This document shows positions 1 to 12,900 of a stretch of 64,000 bases of DNA, piece after piece. Under the pieces are notes generated by a model. That model ran no database searches. It was given only the letters and a program-made list of their open reading frames with translations, and had not been told where the DNA came from. Origin of the DNA: Watersipora subatra (Eukaryota; Bryozoa; Gymnolaemata; Cheilostomatida; Watersiporidae); the NCBI RefSeq assembly GCF_963576615.1, contig NC_088712.1, positions 13,460,541 through 13,524,540 of the forward strand, given 5' to 3'. Positions within the stretch are counted from its first letter, which is position 1. Each line of letters opens with the position of its first letter. The translations under genes were made by a program, and so were the position numbers.

Positions 1-717
1 TTTAATGCTGATAAAAAGAGTAGAGCTAAATACATGACACACTGTCAAAAGTCTATAGAAGTAAATGTATGAAAAGAATAAATGTCTAGAAATGCAAAAA
101 CGCTGCAGCGCAAACTGGAAACTTTAGTCGAAGGCTTGTCGAACTTCCGTGGATGATCTGAAAGACCTGTTTGGCCTAAATCACATCTTTGATCACATCT
201 GGACAAGCTCATGTCGCAAATATTTCACGTTCTAAATTGGCTTGTTTTAATCTGGTTCTGTCAACAGCAGTAAATTTTTTGATGCGCTACACCATTTTCC
301 TTTAGGTTAGGTTCACAAGGAGAAGAATGTTATCAACTGGCACCATTCTCTAGCAAGACAATTCTAACCACACACAGCCAAAATCACTCCAGATAAGTTA
401 GCAAGTAGTAACTGGAGGTCTCTCAGAATTTCAGCTACAAAGTTAACTTCTAGTGGCTATTATCTGCTTTGTCCAACAAAAAACGCTTTAGGCGGAAAAC
501 ACCTTTTCGCTATAAAAAACGAATAGGAGAAAAACTCACTGCATAGTAGACCAGACACCTTATATTCTGGCCGGGTCAAAAATTTAGGAAATTAATTATA
601 CAAGTGTATTGAGATGCAAGCAGCCTATGTAGAGAAATGACATACTCTACAAAGTTATATGTTTCAAATAAAGATTTCCAGATTAACGTGTCTTTACTGA
701 TTGAATCGTGTATATAC
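1..717. other. TRIM intron sequence, nothing identified
   Basis: No further TRIM exon, RNA gene or repeat boundary is clear here. The remaining TRIM exons probably lie to the left of the window. Confidence 0.5.
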
Positions 718-924
718 CTGATGAGCATGCCTAGCTCGAGACTCGGTTTTGCACATGATATTTCTTATCTGGCTCCATTTTTTAAGTATCTCGTCTTCAA
801 GAAAGTCTGTCATGAGCGTTTTGGTTGTTAGTCGATCCTCTGTATATTCAGCTTCTAGCTGTTTGTACTTAGACTCCAAAGCTTTGATCTTCAACAAGTT
901 AATCAATCTTATGACTACGTTCGT
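718..924 (-). CDS. TRIM gene exon 5: second coiled-coil part
   Basis: Encodes KIKALESKYKQLEAEY and further charged helix, ending HAHQ|GTATATAC in phase 0. The 5' boundary is uncertain. TTTTAAG at 927-925 keeps phase; the better-looking AGs at about 950 give a stop or the wrong phase. Confidence 0.6.
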
Positions 925-3900
925 CTTAAAAGCACTAATACTGCTACATGCAAGAGCGTTTTACTGACTTTGACAAAGTATTAATTAGTATACAATAGCT
1001 GGTTATCATCACCTGCAATTTTGGAAATCGTCCACAATAGACTACACTGTCAAATACATCGCAATAATTGCATAACTACACAAATGAAAATTTGAAATTA
1101 TATCACATCATATATACCACATATGGAAACATTATGTTTATCATGTATAACCTCACAAGATAAGCTACTGCGCAGTTTAGTTTTACTTTGTGCAATACTA
1201 TAAAAAGACTTTGACAACTGCTAATAAAAAAGACTATTTGCGAAAAGGTAGTATAAATCTTAGAAACAAATTTTTGAATTGTTAAACAGCATAAATCAAA
1301 TATATATTATGCTGACACAAAAGCACTTTTGTACAGTTTTTTTAATTTATTTCACTTTAAAAAATATAGTCAAAATACATTTTTTGAATAGAAGTTTATC
1401 TGTGATCCACTTGACCTCCCATCCAGTCATACATAACAAGTTTATAAAAAAAGTCTGCCTTAGCAAAAAATTAACAGATATAGATTCACAACAAGAGCAT
1501 TACTACAACTTTAGAGGCCTTTAGAAATTGTATTGGTATTCAAGTTGATAATTATCCATGTTAACCTTTGTATATTATAGTATTGTTATTAACCTTTATA
1601 TTTATAGTGTTATTATCTAGCTCTATAGGAATTAGTATGAAAATATATTGAGAATTGTTCAAAAGTTTTAGCATTTTAACTAATACTATCTTGTTAACTA
1701 ATAGCATTTGGAGTTAATAAATGCTTTGTTAAACACTTGGCAATGTCATTACAACCTGTGCGTCCCTTTTATCATGAATCTTTTGCACCGTCTCAGCCGT
1801 TTCCTCGTCATACTCAGCAAGTGTTTGAGAGGTGAACTTGAAGATTTGTTCCAAGCGTTCTTCCTTCTCAATCATCCCTTTCTTTAGCTTGTTAATCTCA
1901 TCATGGAGCTGTTCAACAAGCTCACCCAATGACATCAGCTGATGAGACTCTCCTGAAAAAAAATAAAAGTTCTCAATCAAACTTGTACAATTTTTCTAAT
2001 TACGAGAACATTTAGCTGATTGTCACTAAGAAAATTTTATTTTAAATTACAGGTTTTGAAAGAGATAAAACGGTGACAAGCTAAGCAACATTTAATAAAA
2101 TTAATTATTTATAAGGTTAACCCTTTCGCTGCCAAAGACGCATTTATGCGTTTTCTAGGGTCGAGTGCCACAGACGCATAATTGTGACTTTCCCAGCAAA
2201 TGCGTAGTAACTTCATTTTTTCATTTGTTGGCAACATAACCCACGATCTTTAGGATTTTCAATATATTGACAACGTTGCCCAAAGATATCTTTATAAAAC
2301 TAGCCTAAAATAACAAAGCAATTTTAAACATTTGTTGGAGAACTACGAATCAACAACGAACAATTTTTGTGTGAGTTCATAAAACACTGCGCACGAGTCA
2401 AAAAACAGGTAATTTATTTTGTCGATGACGTTATAGCCAACTCAGATTTAGATTTTCGTGATTACACAGATAATTAGAGTAGCAGCAGTGACTCTGATAG
2501 TGGTGGAAGTAATAGTTTTGTAAGAGTAAGGAACATTGTGGAGGATTGTCTTAGCTTCGTAGCGATCGCTTCACATAGCTTTATCATTGCACAAAGTATA
2601 GATACATTGAATTTTTTGCATAGCAGTGTTAGTTAAAATGATGAAAAAATAAAATATGATACAAAAGGTGTTCTAGATAGAGTTTGAAAATGAAAAAAAT
2701 GTTGTATGCAAATCATCCAGCAATATCAACAATTTTCGGTAAGAAAGCTGGCACTAGGCCAATAGCTAAATTTGTTCATGGATGGCAGTGAAAGGGTTAT
2801 AATATAAACTGGTTCGGAGTGAGTGGCTAGCATATAAATAACTGTTGCACTTATTTTGATATCTTGAATGTCTAGGTAAGAAGGTATATAAAATATGCAC
2901 ATTATATTAAAACAAAAGTTGAAGTTTTAACAAATATATTATGTATACTAAAGAATAATATCAAACAGTTGAACAAATATTATCAATGATCCATCGCTAA
3001 ACTACATATCAAATAGGTATAATAACAGTAGCAAGTCAAAGTTGTATTGGTGAAACTATTCATATATATGAAAGCTCTCTGCATTGTATCACCTACAAAA
3101 GTTACTTTCAGTATTTTAGTAATCTAACTAAGACAATTAGTTTATGAGGTGAAATATTTAATTCAAACCAGTGAGAATTGTAGAATTTTTATGACATATT
3201 TTAAGTTTGCTTTGTACTAAAATTAGCCAAGTTTTTCTTATAGTCTATGCACAACAATTTTATTACCGTTACCAATTACCATCATCACAAAACTTGGCTT
3301 TGCGAACACATTCATAGCAGATCATCTTCAGACATTTATCACATCCCAAACTAATTGGCTTCTCAGTATGGTCAGCACAGAATCTGCTTTGCTGACTCTT
3401 CAGTAGCTCATACTGTTCCATGTTTATGGTTGGATGAACTTTACCAATCTCTTCATGGTACTCTTGATGAAACTAAAATGTAAAGTGGGTCAGAATAAAT
3501 GTCAAAAGTTACTCAAATGTAGATAAATGGGGTGTTAAAAATTATTCGAAGGTGCGATGAGAAAGCTAGCTATAAAATTTTGTTGGTATTTCAAAAGACC
3601 AACAACACATTCCAAACAATAAATTTGTCTATAATCAGCCCCAATCTACAGTTCACACACTAGCATTCACTAGGTATTTCAATGTGGCTCACTATTGTAA
3701 TTCCCATTACGAAGCTTCAAAAATATACTAATTTAATCAAAAATATATATTGTCAGCTAAGTTCATATTTTTATTTGACTAACTAAGTCATTGAATTATT
3801 TATTTTTATTAACTGATATTTACCGAGTTATATAATCAAAATATTATTAAACCATTGGCTTATCAATAAACAATCGATACCATCTGATTACAATGTCTAA

Positions 3901-6900
3901 AGTTATTAGTATTGCTTGTTCGTAAATAACTGCAAAAATGTCATTATCCTACAAGCAAAAATATTCAAAAAGCTTGAGAGTTACTTCAGGCGACCAACAA
4001 CACTTTTTACACAATAAATGTGTATGTAATCAACCCAATTCTAGAGTTAGCAGCTTACTATTCGCTATGTATTTCAATGGGATTGCACAATTGTAATTTT
4101 CCAATACAAAGCATTAAAAATGAACCATTTTTTACAAAAATATGATTTGTTAATTAAATCAATATTTTAGACTTACTAAACCTATTTAATAACTTTTCCT
4201 AACCTCTTTTTACTGATATTTACTGAGGAATGAAAACAAGGGATTAACAAAACAGTTGCTTATCGATAGAGAATGGATATCATCTAATTACCTTGTTGGC
4301 AGTTATTGACTGTGGTTGATCATAAATAATTACAAAAAAAGTAATTACCCTATAAACAACCTCAGTTGGTTTCAACAACATATTCCTAATTTGACAGAAA
4401 ACATATTACTTCAAAACTACAATTTAAAAGAACATCACAATTTAAAAAAACTGATAGCTGAAATTACAAAGACTGTGATGATAACGAAGTAAGTCTTGGT
4501 GGTTAGTTGTAGCAAAGATAGCAACAGCATTTGTAGCACAAATGAGGAAAATTTTTAAAAGCTCTAGTTTGCTCAAACCTTGAGAATATTAAATAAATGG
4601 TAACTATTATGTGAATGATTTTCTTGTTGTTCATCACTTGTGAGATGCAGAGAAAACCTGACTGAAACTTTTAAAGATAATTAGCAACAATACTTTTTCA
4701 GTTCACACTATAAAAACTCTGGCTTGATCAGAACATCTGAATAAATGAAATGTAACCAGCAACATTTGCTAGACAGCTACAAAATGAGATCCATTACAGA
4801 TAACCATAATAACCATATTCAGCAATGAATTGTTAATTAGTGAGGCAATTTTGATAACTTAGAAGTTTAATTATTTCTCAATGCCTGATGCTGAAATGTT
4901 GAATAAAAAATAAGCTATCAACTCATTCATATGTACCTCGTGATGCTTTACACAATAAACTGTATCGCACAGGGGACAGTAGGAAAATGCTTGCTCATTA
5001 TCCTTTCCTTTCTTTGCGCAGAGATCACATGACTTCGGCTTATTCTTGGATAGATCATAGGCTGGCAGCTGGTTTAGGGGCACCTCACAGACTTGACTAC
5101 AACATAATTAACATCAGATATTCATGTTCATGTGAAAAAACAATTCCTTACAAGAAGTTTGGTACACATATTTACATTAGGTTTGATTTCACCATATGAA
5201 TTCAACAAAAATTTTGGCCGAGTTCAATGTAAGTAGTTGTTGTGCTTATTAGGTACATGGAAATTGCGACGTTTTTAATGTTTTATTCATCCAAAACGTT
5301 CTCAAAGTGCTTGTAATAGATAAAAAAATTTCAGTTTGCCATTCTTCTAGTAAAAAGTGGTCCGTAATATTTCCCTTCCATCTTAGTGAAAAAGTTGGAG
5401 TTGCGATTTCTTTAAAAAAGAAATCGTTTTCGTTGGACGACTGCCGTAGACGCATTATTTCGACTTTCCCATCAATTGCGTAGATAGCTAATTATATTAT
5501 TCGTTGACAACATAACCCACGGTTTTTAAGACTTTTATGAAATTTACAGTGTTGTCCAAAGATTTGTCTATAAAATTAGCCTAAAATAACAAAGCAGTTT
5601 TAAACTTTTGTTTGAGAATTTTTAATTTAATAACAAACATTGTTTTTGTGTGAGTTTATTAATTACCGTGTGTGAGTCAGAAAACAAGTAATTAGTTAGG
5701 TTGACGGCATTATAGCCAATTCAAAATCAGATTTTTGTAATTATGCAGATAATTAAAGCAGCAGCACTGTCTCTGATAGTAGTGAAAGTAATAATTTTGT
5801 AAGAGTACGGAACATTATGGAGGATCGTTTTAGCTTCGCATCGATCGTAGCTTCCCATAGCTTTATCATCGCACAAATTACAGATCCATTGAATTTTTGC
5901 ATAGCAATGTTGGTTAAAATGTTGGCAAATTAAAATATGTAACAAAAATGTTCTAGATAGAGATTGAAATTGGAAAAAATACTGTTTACATATCATGAAG
6001 GAGTATGGGCAAGTTTTGGTAAAATGGCTGGCACTTAGCAGATACCCAAATTTGTACATGGTTGGCAGTGAAAGGGTTAATACTACTGTAAATTTTTTAC
6101 AAGTTTTTAAAATCGGAGTAACTTTTATACTTTCACCCAGAATAATGGTGAACCGCTGTTTTATTCTGTTTGATGACATTTGCTCTGAGTTGCCCTACTG
6201 GTTCACCAGTGTTTACCAAATATCATTATATTATGTGCACATTTAGATATATTTAGAGATATTAATTAAAAGTTTAAAAACTTCAGTTCGTTTGAAAAAT
6301 GCCCAGAGTTACTGACACTTTCCTTGTCAGGAACAGCCTGTGCTAAACATTTATCTGCTCACAAAAATTGTTTCATTATAAAAACAACATTTTTTGGCTT
6401 TCTGGCCAAATTAAGTTGGAAAATGTTTTAATGATGTCGGCTAAAAGTTAGAGTGAAAATGAGCCAGTAACAGATAGGTAATCAAGTTTTAGTGAGGATG
6501 AAATTTTAGCAATGATAAGATTGAAGTTCAGTAGAATAGTCAAGAACATCTACATACAAGTATAAGAATTTAGTTTGACGTGTTGGTTTAAAAAGCTAAA
6601 TTCAATAAAGTTAGCATCAAAAATAACGTTATATGTCTGTCTCGATGGTAATAAATCCCTATGGTATGAATCGAACATAGCACTTTGTAATGTTACATTG
6701 CATTGCAGAACATATCCATTAAATAAACTACAATTATATATGTAGCTATATTTTCAAATGTGAAGCTTTTGTTAGTAATTTTTGATATATACACTACATG
6801 TACTGAATTTAAATGGTATTTACCACCAGGCAGGGGCCTGGGTTAGCAGAGAAGCCAGACAGCCAAAAATTATCATTGTTTTGATCAATTACCATTGTGT

Positions 6901-9900
6901 AACTGGACAGTTTTGACTGCTCAAAGAGCTAAAATGAACAGCGTATTTTTACAGTGTTGATGTAGAAAAAAGTAGGTATCTTTTGCGTAGCTAATAAAAT
7001 ATTTTTATTCAGAATTGAAAGGTAAAACATTGACTTCATTATAAAATTATTAAAGATTTAAAAAGCTGCCCTAATGAAACCTATTAGTTGATTGTCGGTC
7101 AATATGTTTAAAAATGATATGGGAGAACCAGTTTAATACAATTTGACTTAATTAAAAATAACAGTGACTTTAAATAAAACTGCTTTAAGCTGAGTGATAA
7201 GAATTGTGCACAAAACTACATTTAATTTCTGTCATGAGCAAAAATAACAAGGAATGTCCAAGCAGCAAGAAGAGAAAACCTTGTTGGCATCTTAAACTCT
7301 AATGTGCATTGTGAAGTGTTTGTAGGGTGACTGTAGCTCTGTAACTCGTATCAACTTCCTGCAGTTTTATCAGCTAATACATGTAGGTGCTTTTTAGGTA
7401 AATGAATTGCACTAGTTGCTTCTACCAAGTGAACAGTCCATTTTTGGAACGCCTACACCATAAAGACTTTGAATAGTAATATACACGTAAGTTGTCTAAT
7501 CTGGTCTAAAATCCTTCCAAGCTTACCTCCTTAACCCTTCAAAAAAGAGAAATAGACTTGAGGTTTTATTTCAATAAATGCAAAGTTACTATCCTAGTAT
7601 TGGTTTGTATCAGCAACTTTGTTTAGTTTAAAAAGTTTGTATCTAGTTTTTTCCTATTACTTTCATTAGGTTTATAGTCAATAATTAATGTAAAATTACA
7701 TTAACCTTTCAAACACTATCCGTCCTTGTCAATGTCATTTCGGTAATTCTAAGCAACTTGTCCAAAAATTCTAAGTTTTTAAATTTTTTGGTAAATGTTT
7801 CAAAATGTGCTCCTTTTGCTATAAAACCAATAATATGCATTGATTTACTGAGTGGTCTCAAATTTTTATTAATAACTGTATATGCAATTCTGAGTTAGAA
7901 GGACTCAAAAACTCCACATTAACTCTTTACATCATCTAAAATTTAAATCATAGAATTAGGTGCATTTACGGTACTTTGGCCATTGATTTTGTTAAGACAA
8001 ACACCATTAAGGCTATCCAAGTTTCGTAGACCTTAAAAAGGCTAGGTTTGCATGAAGAAAAATATGATGGCTGCATGGCCTCACCACGAGTTACTCTGAT
8101 TAGATATTTTTTTCAAATGAAAAAATCTATTTTTGTAGATCAAAAAGTATTATTATAACTGAGCCACTAGTGATCAATATGTAAATGTGCAGGTTACTGA
8201 AGGGAGAAAATTGTAACAAATTTACAGAACTTACAGATTTATTTTCATAGATAAAACATGATGAATATCACTGACCCACTAGCATTCAATACGTTGGTAA
8301 CTTTTTAATAAATGGAGGAAATACAAAGAAACTTCAGTATTTTTAAAAGGTTTAGTACTAACAATACCATGCGTACACTTTTAGTTGAAAACAAGTGTGA
8401 CATACTGCCGTGACTAATTATCTCTATTCATTTCCATTCTGCATTTGGTTAGATAATTTACACAATTATTGTTTTATGTTTAGATATTGATAACATGAGA
8501 TTTAGCAAAATATTGAGACTTTAAAATCTTGCTCCGTCAACTTGTTGTCTAGATTGGTCAATGTAAAATAAGAGGAGGTGATACATCGTCAGATGTAATC
8601 ATCAGCAGGGTTCCTTGTATACCTTAAATGCTTATTTCTTCAAGCCGGTGTGAAAGCTTTAGTCCTTGCCAATATTAAAAAAAACATTGATGCTTGGTTC
8701 TCTCCACAAGAAAAAGGTGATTATATCCTTACTAGTTACTACTAGTTATCTATAGACAGCTGCTTCAGCTTATCAAAGTCTCTGTGTAAGATCAATTACC
8801 ATGACAATATTGAATCTTTTTTTAAATAAAACACACAGAAACTTTTATTAGATTCTATTAGTAAAATCGCTGTTTCCCTATTATTTGTAATTGTGTCTGT
8901 TTTACGTATTCTGACTCACGGTTTTCAAAAATCGGTTGGCTAAACATGATTGTCGATAAAATACTCAGAAAAATAATACGTAAAAATTGACAACACTAAT
9001 TGTTATCATTGCTACAGTTGATATATGCTAGTGTGTTGAAGCTCTTTGGAACTGTATACACCATAATGGCACTTCTGCTTGATCTGAGCATTTTAACCAC
9101 AGTGAATGGTGTTGATTTCAATATTGACACATGCTGGCAGTCACATCACTTCAAACATCAATAGTTTAAAACCTATGATAAAATATATCCCTTTGGTTGG
9201 GAAAACGACCAAAATTTCGTTTATCGGTCGCGTTGGGAAATGACATTTATGTCGCTTTAGGTAGACGTTTTTACAGCTGTCGCCTAGTAACATTAAACAA
9301 AGAATATGAACACTAGTAAGTTTTAAATATCATTCACAAGGTATTAGTCGATGATTTACCATATGAAACGATTATTTGAGAGGCGTTGCTTTGAGCTAAA
9401 AGCAAAATAAATCTCACCTCCTTGGAAAAGAATAAAGTTAGGAAAAACCGGTCAACATCGGCTTGACTTTCAAAAGGTAAAAAAGAGATTATTTGATCCT
9501 GCGATCGTTAGTGACTTTTTTTGTGTGATCAGAATATAATAGTTCAGATGATATAAACTTTTTGGATTTTTAATATACTTGGAATATACCAAGAAAAACG
9601 ATCATTATTAGAGGTGGAACGAGACAGGTTTTTTAAGTTCGAGACGAGACTCGAGACACTGTCTTGTAAAAATTCGAGACTCGAGACACGAGACAGTAAA
9701 ATAATGAGCATTTGGTGATGATTTCACTACACAAGTACTAGCTACTTGGTATATATAAAATTAATAAAAATCTTTTTAAATTGAATTTTCACCTGGTGTA
9801 AACGATTTAAATACAACATTTTAATAGTGATATGCATGTAGTTTTTGTAAACACAAGTGACACAAACAGCTCTAAAATACCGAAGTTATATATTCTAAGA

Positions 9901-12900
9901 ATTTTGAGCTTGATTGATCATAATTATTATAAACATATTGCTTTGTACATGTATATTTTTACCATCTATTGAATAGTCCTTACTTTTTAATGTAATGTGT
10001 AATGAAACCGATAGCCGTCGCTCTACAAAGAAATACCGCAACTAAAAGAACACACGATAACACTTTTATTCTTACCGTTTCATTAATGTTAAGTTTTGTT
10101 TGTGTATTAGCTGTAGTATGTGAATTATATTTAAATTGTACTCATGAAATTATATTAATTACTGTATACATGCACATGTATATTCTTATATTGAGCTAAC
10201 AAAACGTCATTGTTAACCGAACACGGATTATGATCGACACGGCCTTTCGTTCGTTTCTCCGTGTCCGGGCAAGTTTTACCCGCGATTGGTAGTATATACG
10301 TAAAAGAAGCCCGAATTTTATGAAGGGCAGTTGGTGTTTAGACACGATACGATAAAATACAGACATTTTACCCGCAAAAGTCTTATCCGAAGAGTAATTA
10401 GATACGACCCGGTATCGGTTATAAGGACACAGAACCGAACTAAAAAATAACAGGGCCGTTGTCCGGACTACATGATTAGACTCGGTGGCCAACATAATCA
10501 GTAGCAACAGGTAGTAACGGATCGGGTATAACTTGAAAGGCAGTTGCCCGCAATCCATTACAATATATGGAGTTATTGCTACCGCAAGAAGCCATGTTTT
10601 AACGACCGTGCGCAGGCGCTTTAGTTCTATTTCCTGTCTCGAGTTTGGCAATAGTTAAGTCGAGACGAGACCGATACGAGACGAGACAGGTCGATACTCG
10701 AAACGTCTCGTGTCTCGTTCCACCTCTAATCATTATGGTAGCTCGCATGGCTACGTTATAGCATTTGACTCTACCAAAATAAATGCTTCCAAGCGTTTCA
10801 TACAGGAAAAATTGCACATGGTTGCATTTTTTGTAGTATTAGATATGTGAATGAATGTTTACGTACAAAATATTTGGTTCAGAGAAATAAATTTAAGATT
10901 TGAGCTATGCATGTTCATAAAATACCAAATTTATTGAATTTTGAAAGATAAATCACACGACTTTTGGGGGTTTTGCCAGGCTTTAACCCACCGAAAGGGA
11001 TATCAACAGCTTTCATGTTAAATCTACTAATAAAATTTATGCATAATATAGATTACGCACATATTTAAAGATGTGGTTGTGTCAAATTTGAGTTGATTTT
11101 AAAATCAAGTATATTTCTTTGTCTATCAGTTGATATGTTGTTTGTTGTGTTGGGCAATCTCATTGTCAAGATATTTGAAGATTAAAATCGAAAAAATCAA
11201 TTGCGGTAAACCGCTCAGGCCAAAAAAATATGCCCAGACTTGCCCAAAATGATGTAATGTGTGATACAACCTTTCTCCATCTCTCGTGTTCACATTGGCT
11301 ATTGTGGTAAAAGTCTAGCCGTCTGCGCCTCTTCAATTTATTTTGTGTTTGCTTATGTTGGCTGGAATAAAGTTTTAAATTCAGCTAAAGATACATTATT
11401 ACATTACATTACATTTACATATACAGCTATATCCATTCCTGGCCCTCCTGATAAGGCCTGGTTACCTGTTTGGCCCTCCAGCAAAAGTATTTGGGCACCC
11501 TTGCTCTAGTGCTTGCAATTTTTCAAACAACTAAATCTTGTTCTCGCTAATTCAGCAAGGAGTGTGATTATAGCTCTGTTATCAGCACTATGTTCATGGA
11601 AAAAGGTAGCACCAATGTATTTGATTGATTACATTAGTGAGCATGAAGCCTTTCAGTTAATTCAGGTGTCCTAACATTGCATTGGCTATATAGCTTACTA
11701 AAGCAATGTTTTTAGACTGAGTTTTAAAGGAGTACCTAAACTCAGGGTAGGTGTTAATAATTTGTGGCCGGCTAATTTGAAAATTGAATTGGGTTAGTGT
11801 TTAAACTTGCTGCCCTGACTAAATTAGCAAAATTGACATATTTATCTAGCTGATTGTCAGTGAGTTTGGTCAGAAAATAAAAAAATTTAAAGGGAAAAGT
11901 TTACCAATGCTAGTAAAAGGAATGATTTGTCTTTTAAACGACAGAAAACAATTTAAAAATAAATTTGGTTTAAAAGATTGAAAGTGTTAACTCAAATACC
12001 TTCAAGTTAATTTTACATTTGAATTTCAAAAAGTAAACAAGTTTAACCAATTTGTTTAACTTATGAATGTAAAACTGGTTTTTGGAAGCTTCATGCAGGA
12101 TTAACAATAAACATAATCTTCATATCTCCTCTAATGTGCTTCAGACCTAACACCTTACGGGAAAAATTCTAACAATAAGTTTATATTAAATCCTGTGTTT
12201 GCTAACAAATCATCACTCAATTGCTTCTTAACAAAAAATATCAATTTTATAACAGCTTCAAATTTTATCCTCAAATTGTTCCTATTCCAGTCTCATTCAC
12301 TGAAAATGGATATGAAGTTCATGCATATTTTATAGCACTTTAGCAGATACATCAGCCATATTGTTATGCATCTCACTTTTCACTTTTCATTCAGTTTTCA
12401 TATGAATATTCTAGTGATTGTAACTCTTTAAAACACTGAGACTTGGTTCCCTCTACTTCAATTAACCTTCTAACTACACCCCTATAATTAATAGTGCAGT
12501 TTCTATGCACAAAAGCAATTTTGCCATGATATTTGATTGTTTACGCTAGCAAGAATGAAGCCTGCTTCTGTAGCCAGAAGTCCTAATCATTGAACCGATA
12601 AGTTTGTCCACAGGGCTCTTAAGGCTGGTTCACACTATATCCCCGTTTGTCAGCTTTTTTCTTTTGGCGTCCATTGTCAATTAAGTGTGAAACCCGGACT
12701 ATATCCCTAGTATTAGCGCACTGGCTACTGACCAACGCATTTGCTACGTGACTAACGCCATGTCACTATATTTTAATTGTTACATTACCAGGCATGACAC
12801 CTAATTTTCTAGCCAGGAGTCGTAACCATTGAGCGGATAAGTTTGCACAAGGGCTCTTATCAGTTTGACAATTAGTAGTCTGACAATAGACATAGACAGT

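Noticed and set aside
10196..10651. 151-codon frame inside the hAT element
   Set aside because: No hAT transposase motif (BED finger or dimerisation region). The length is explained by the locally higher G+C.
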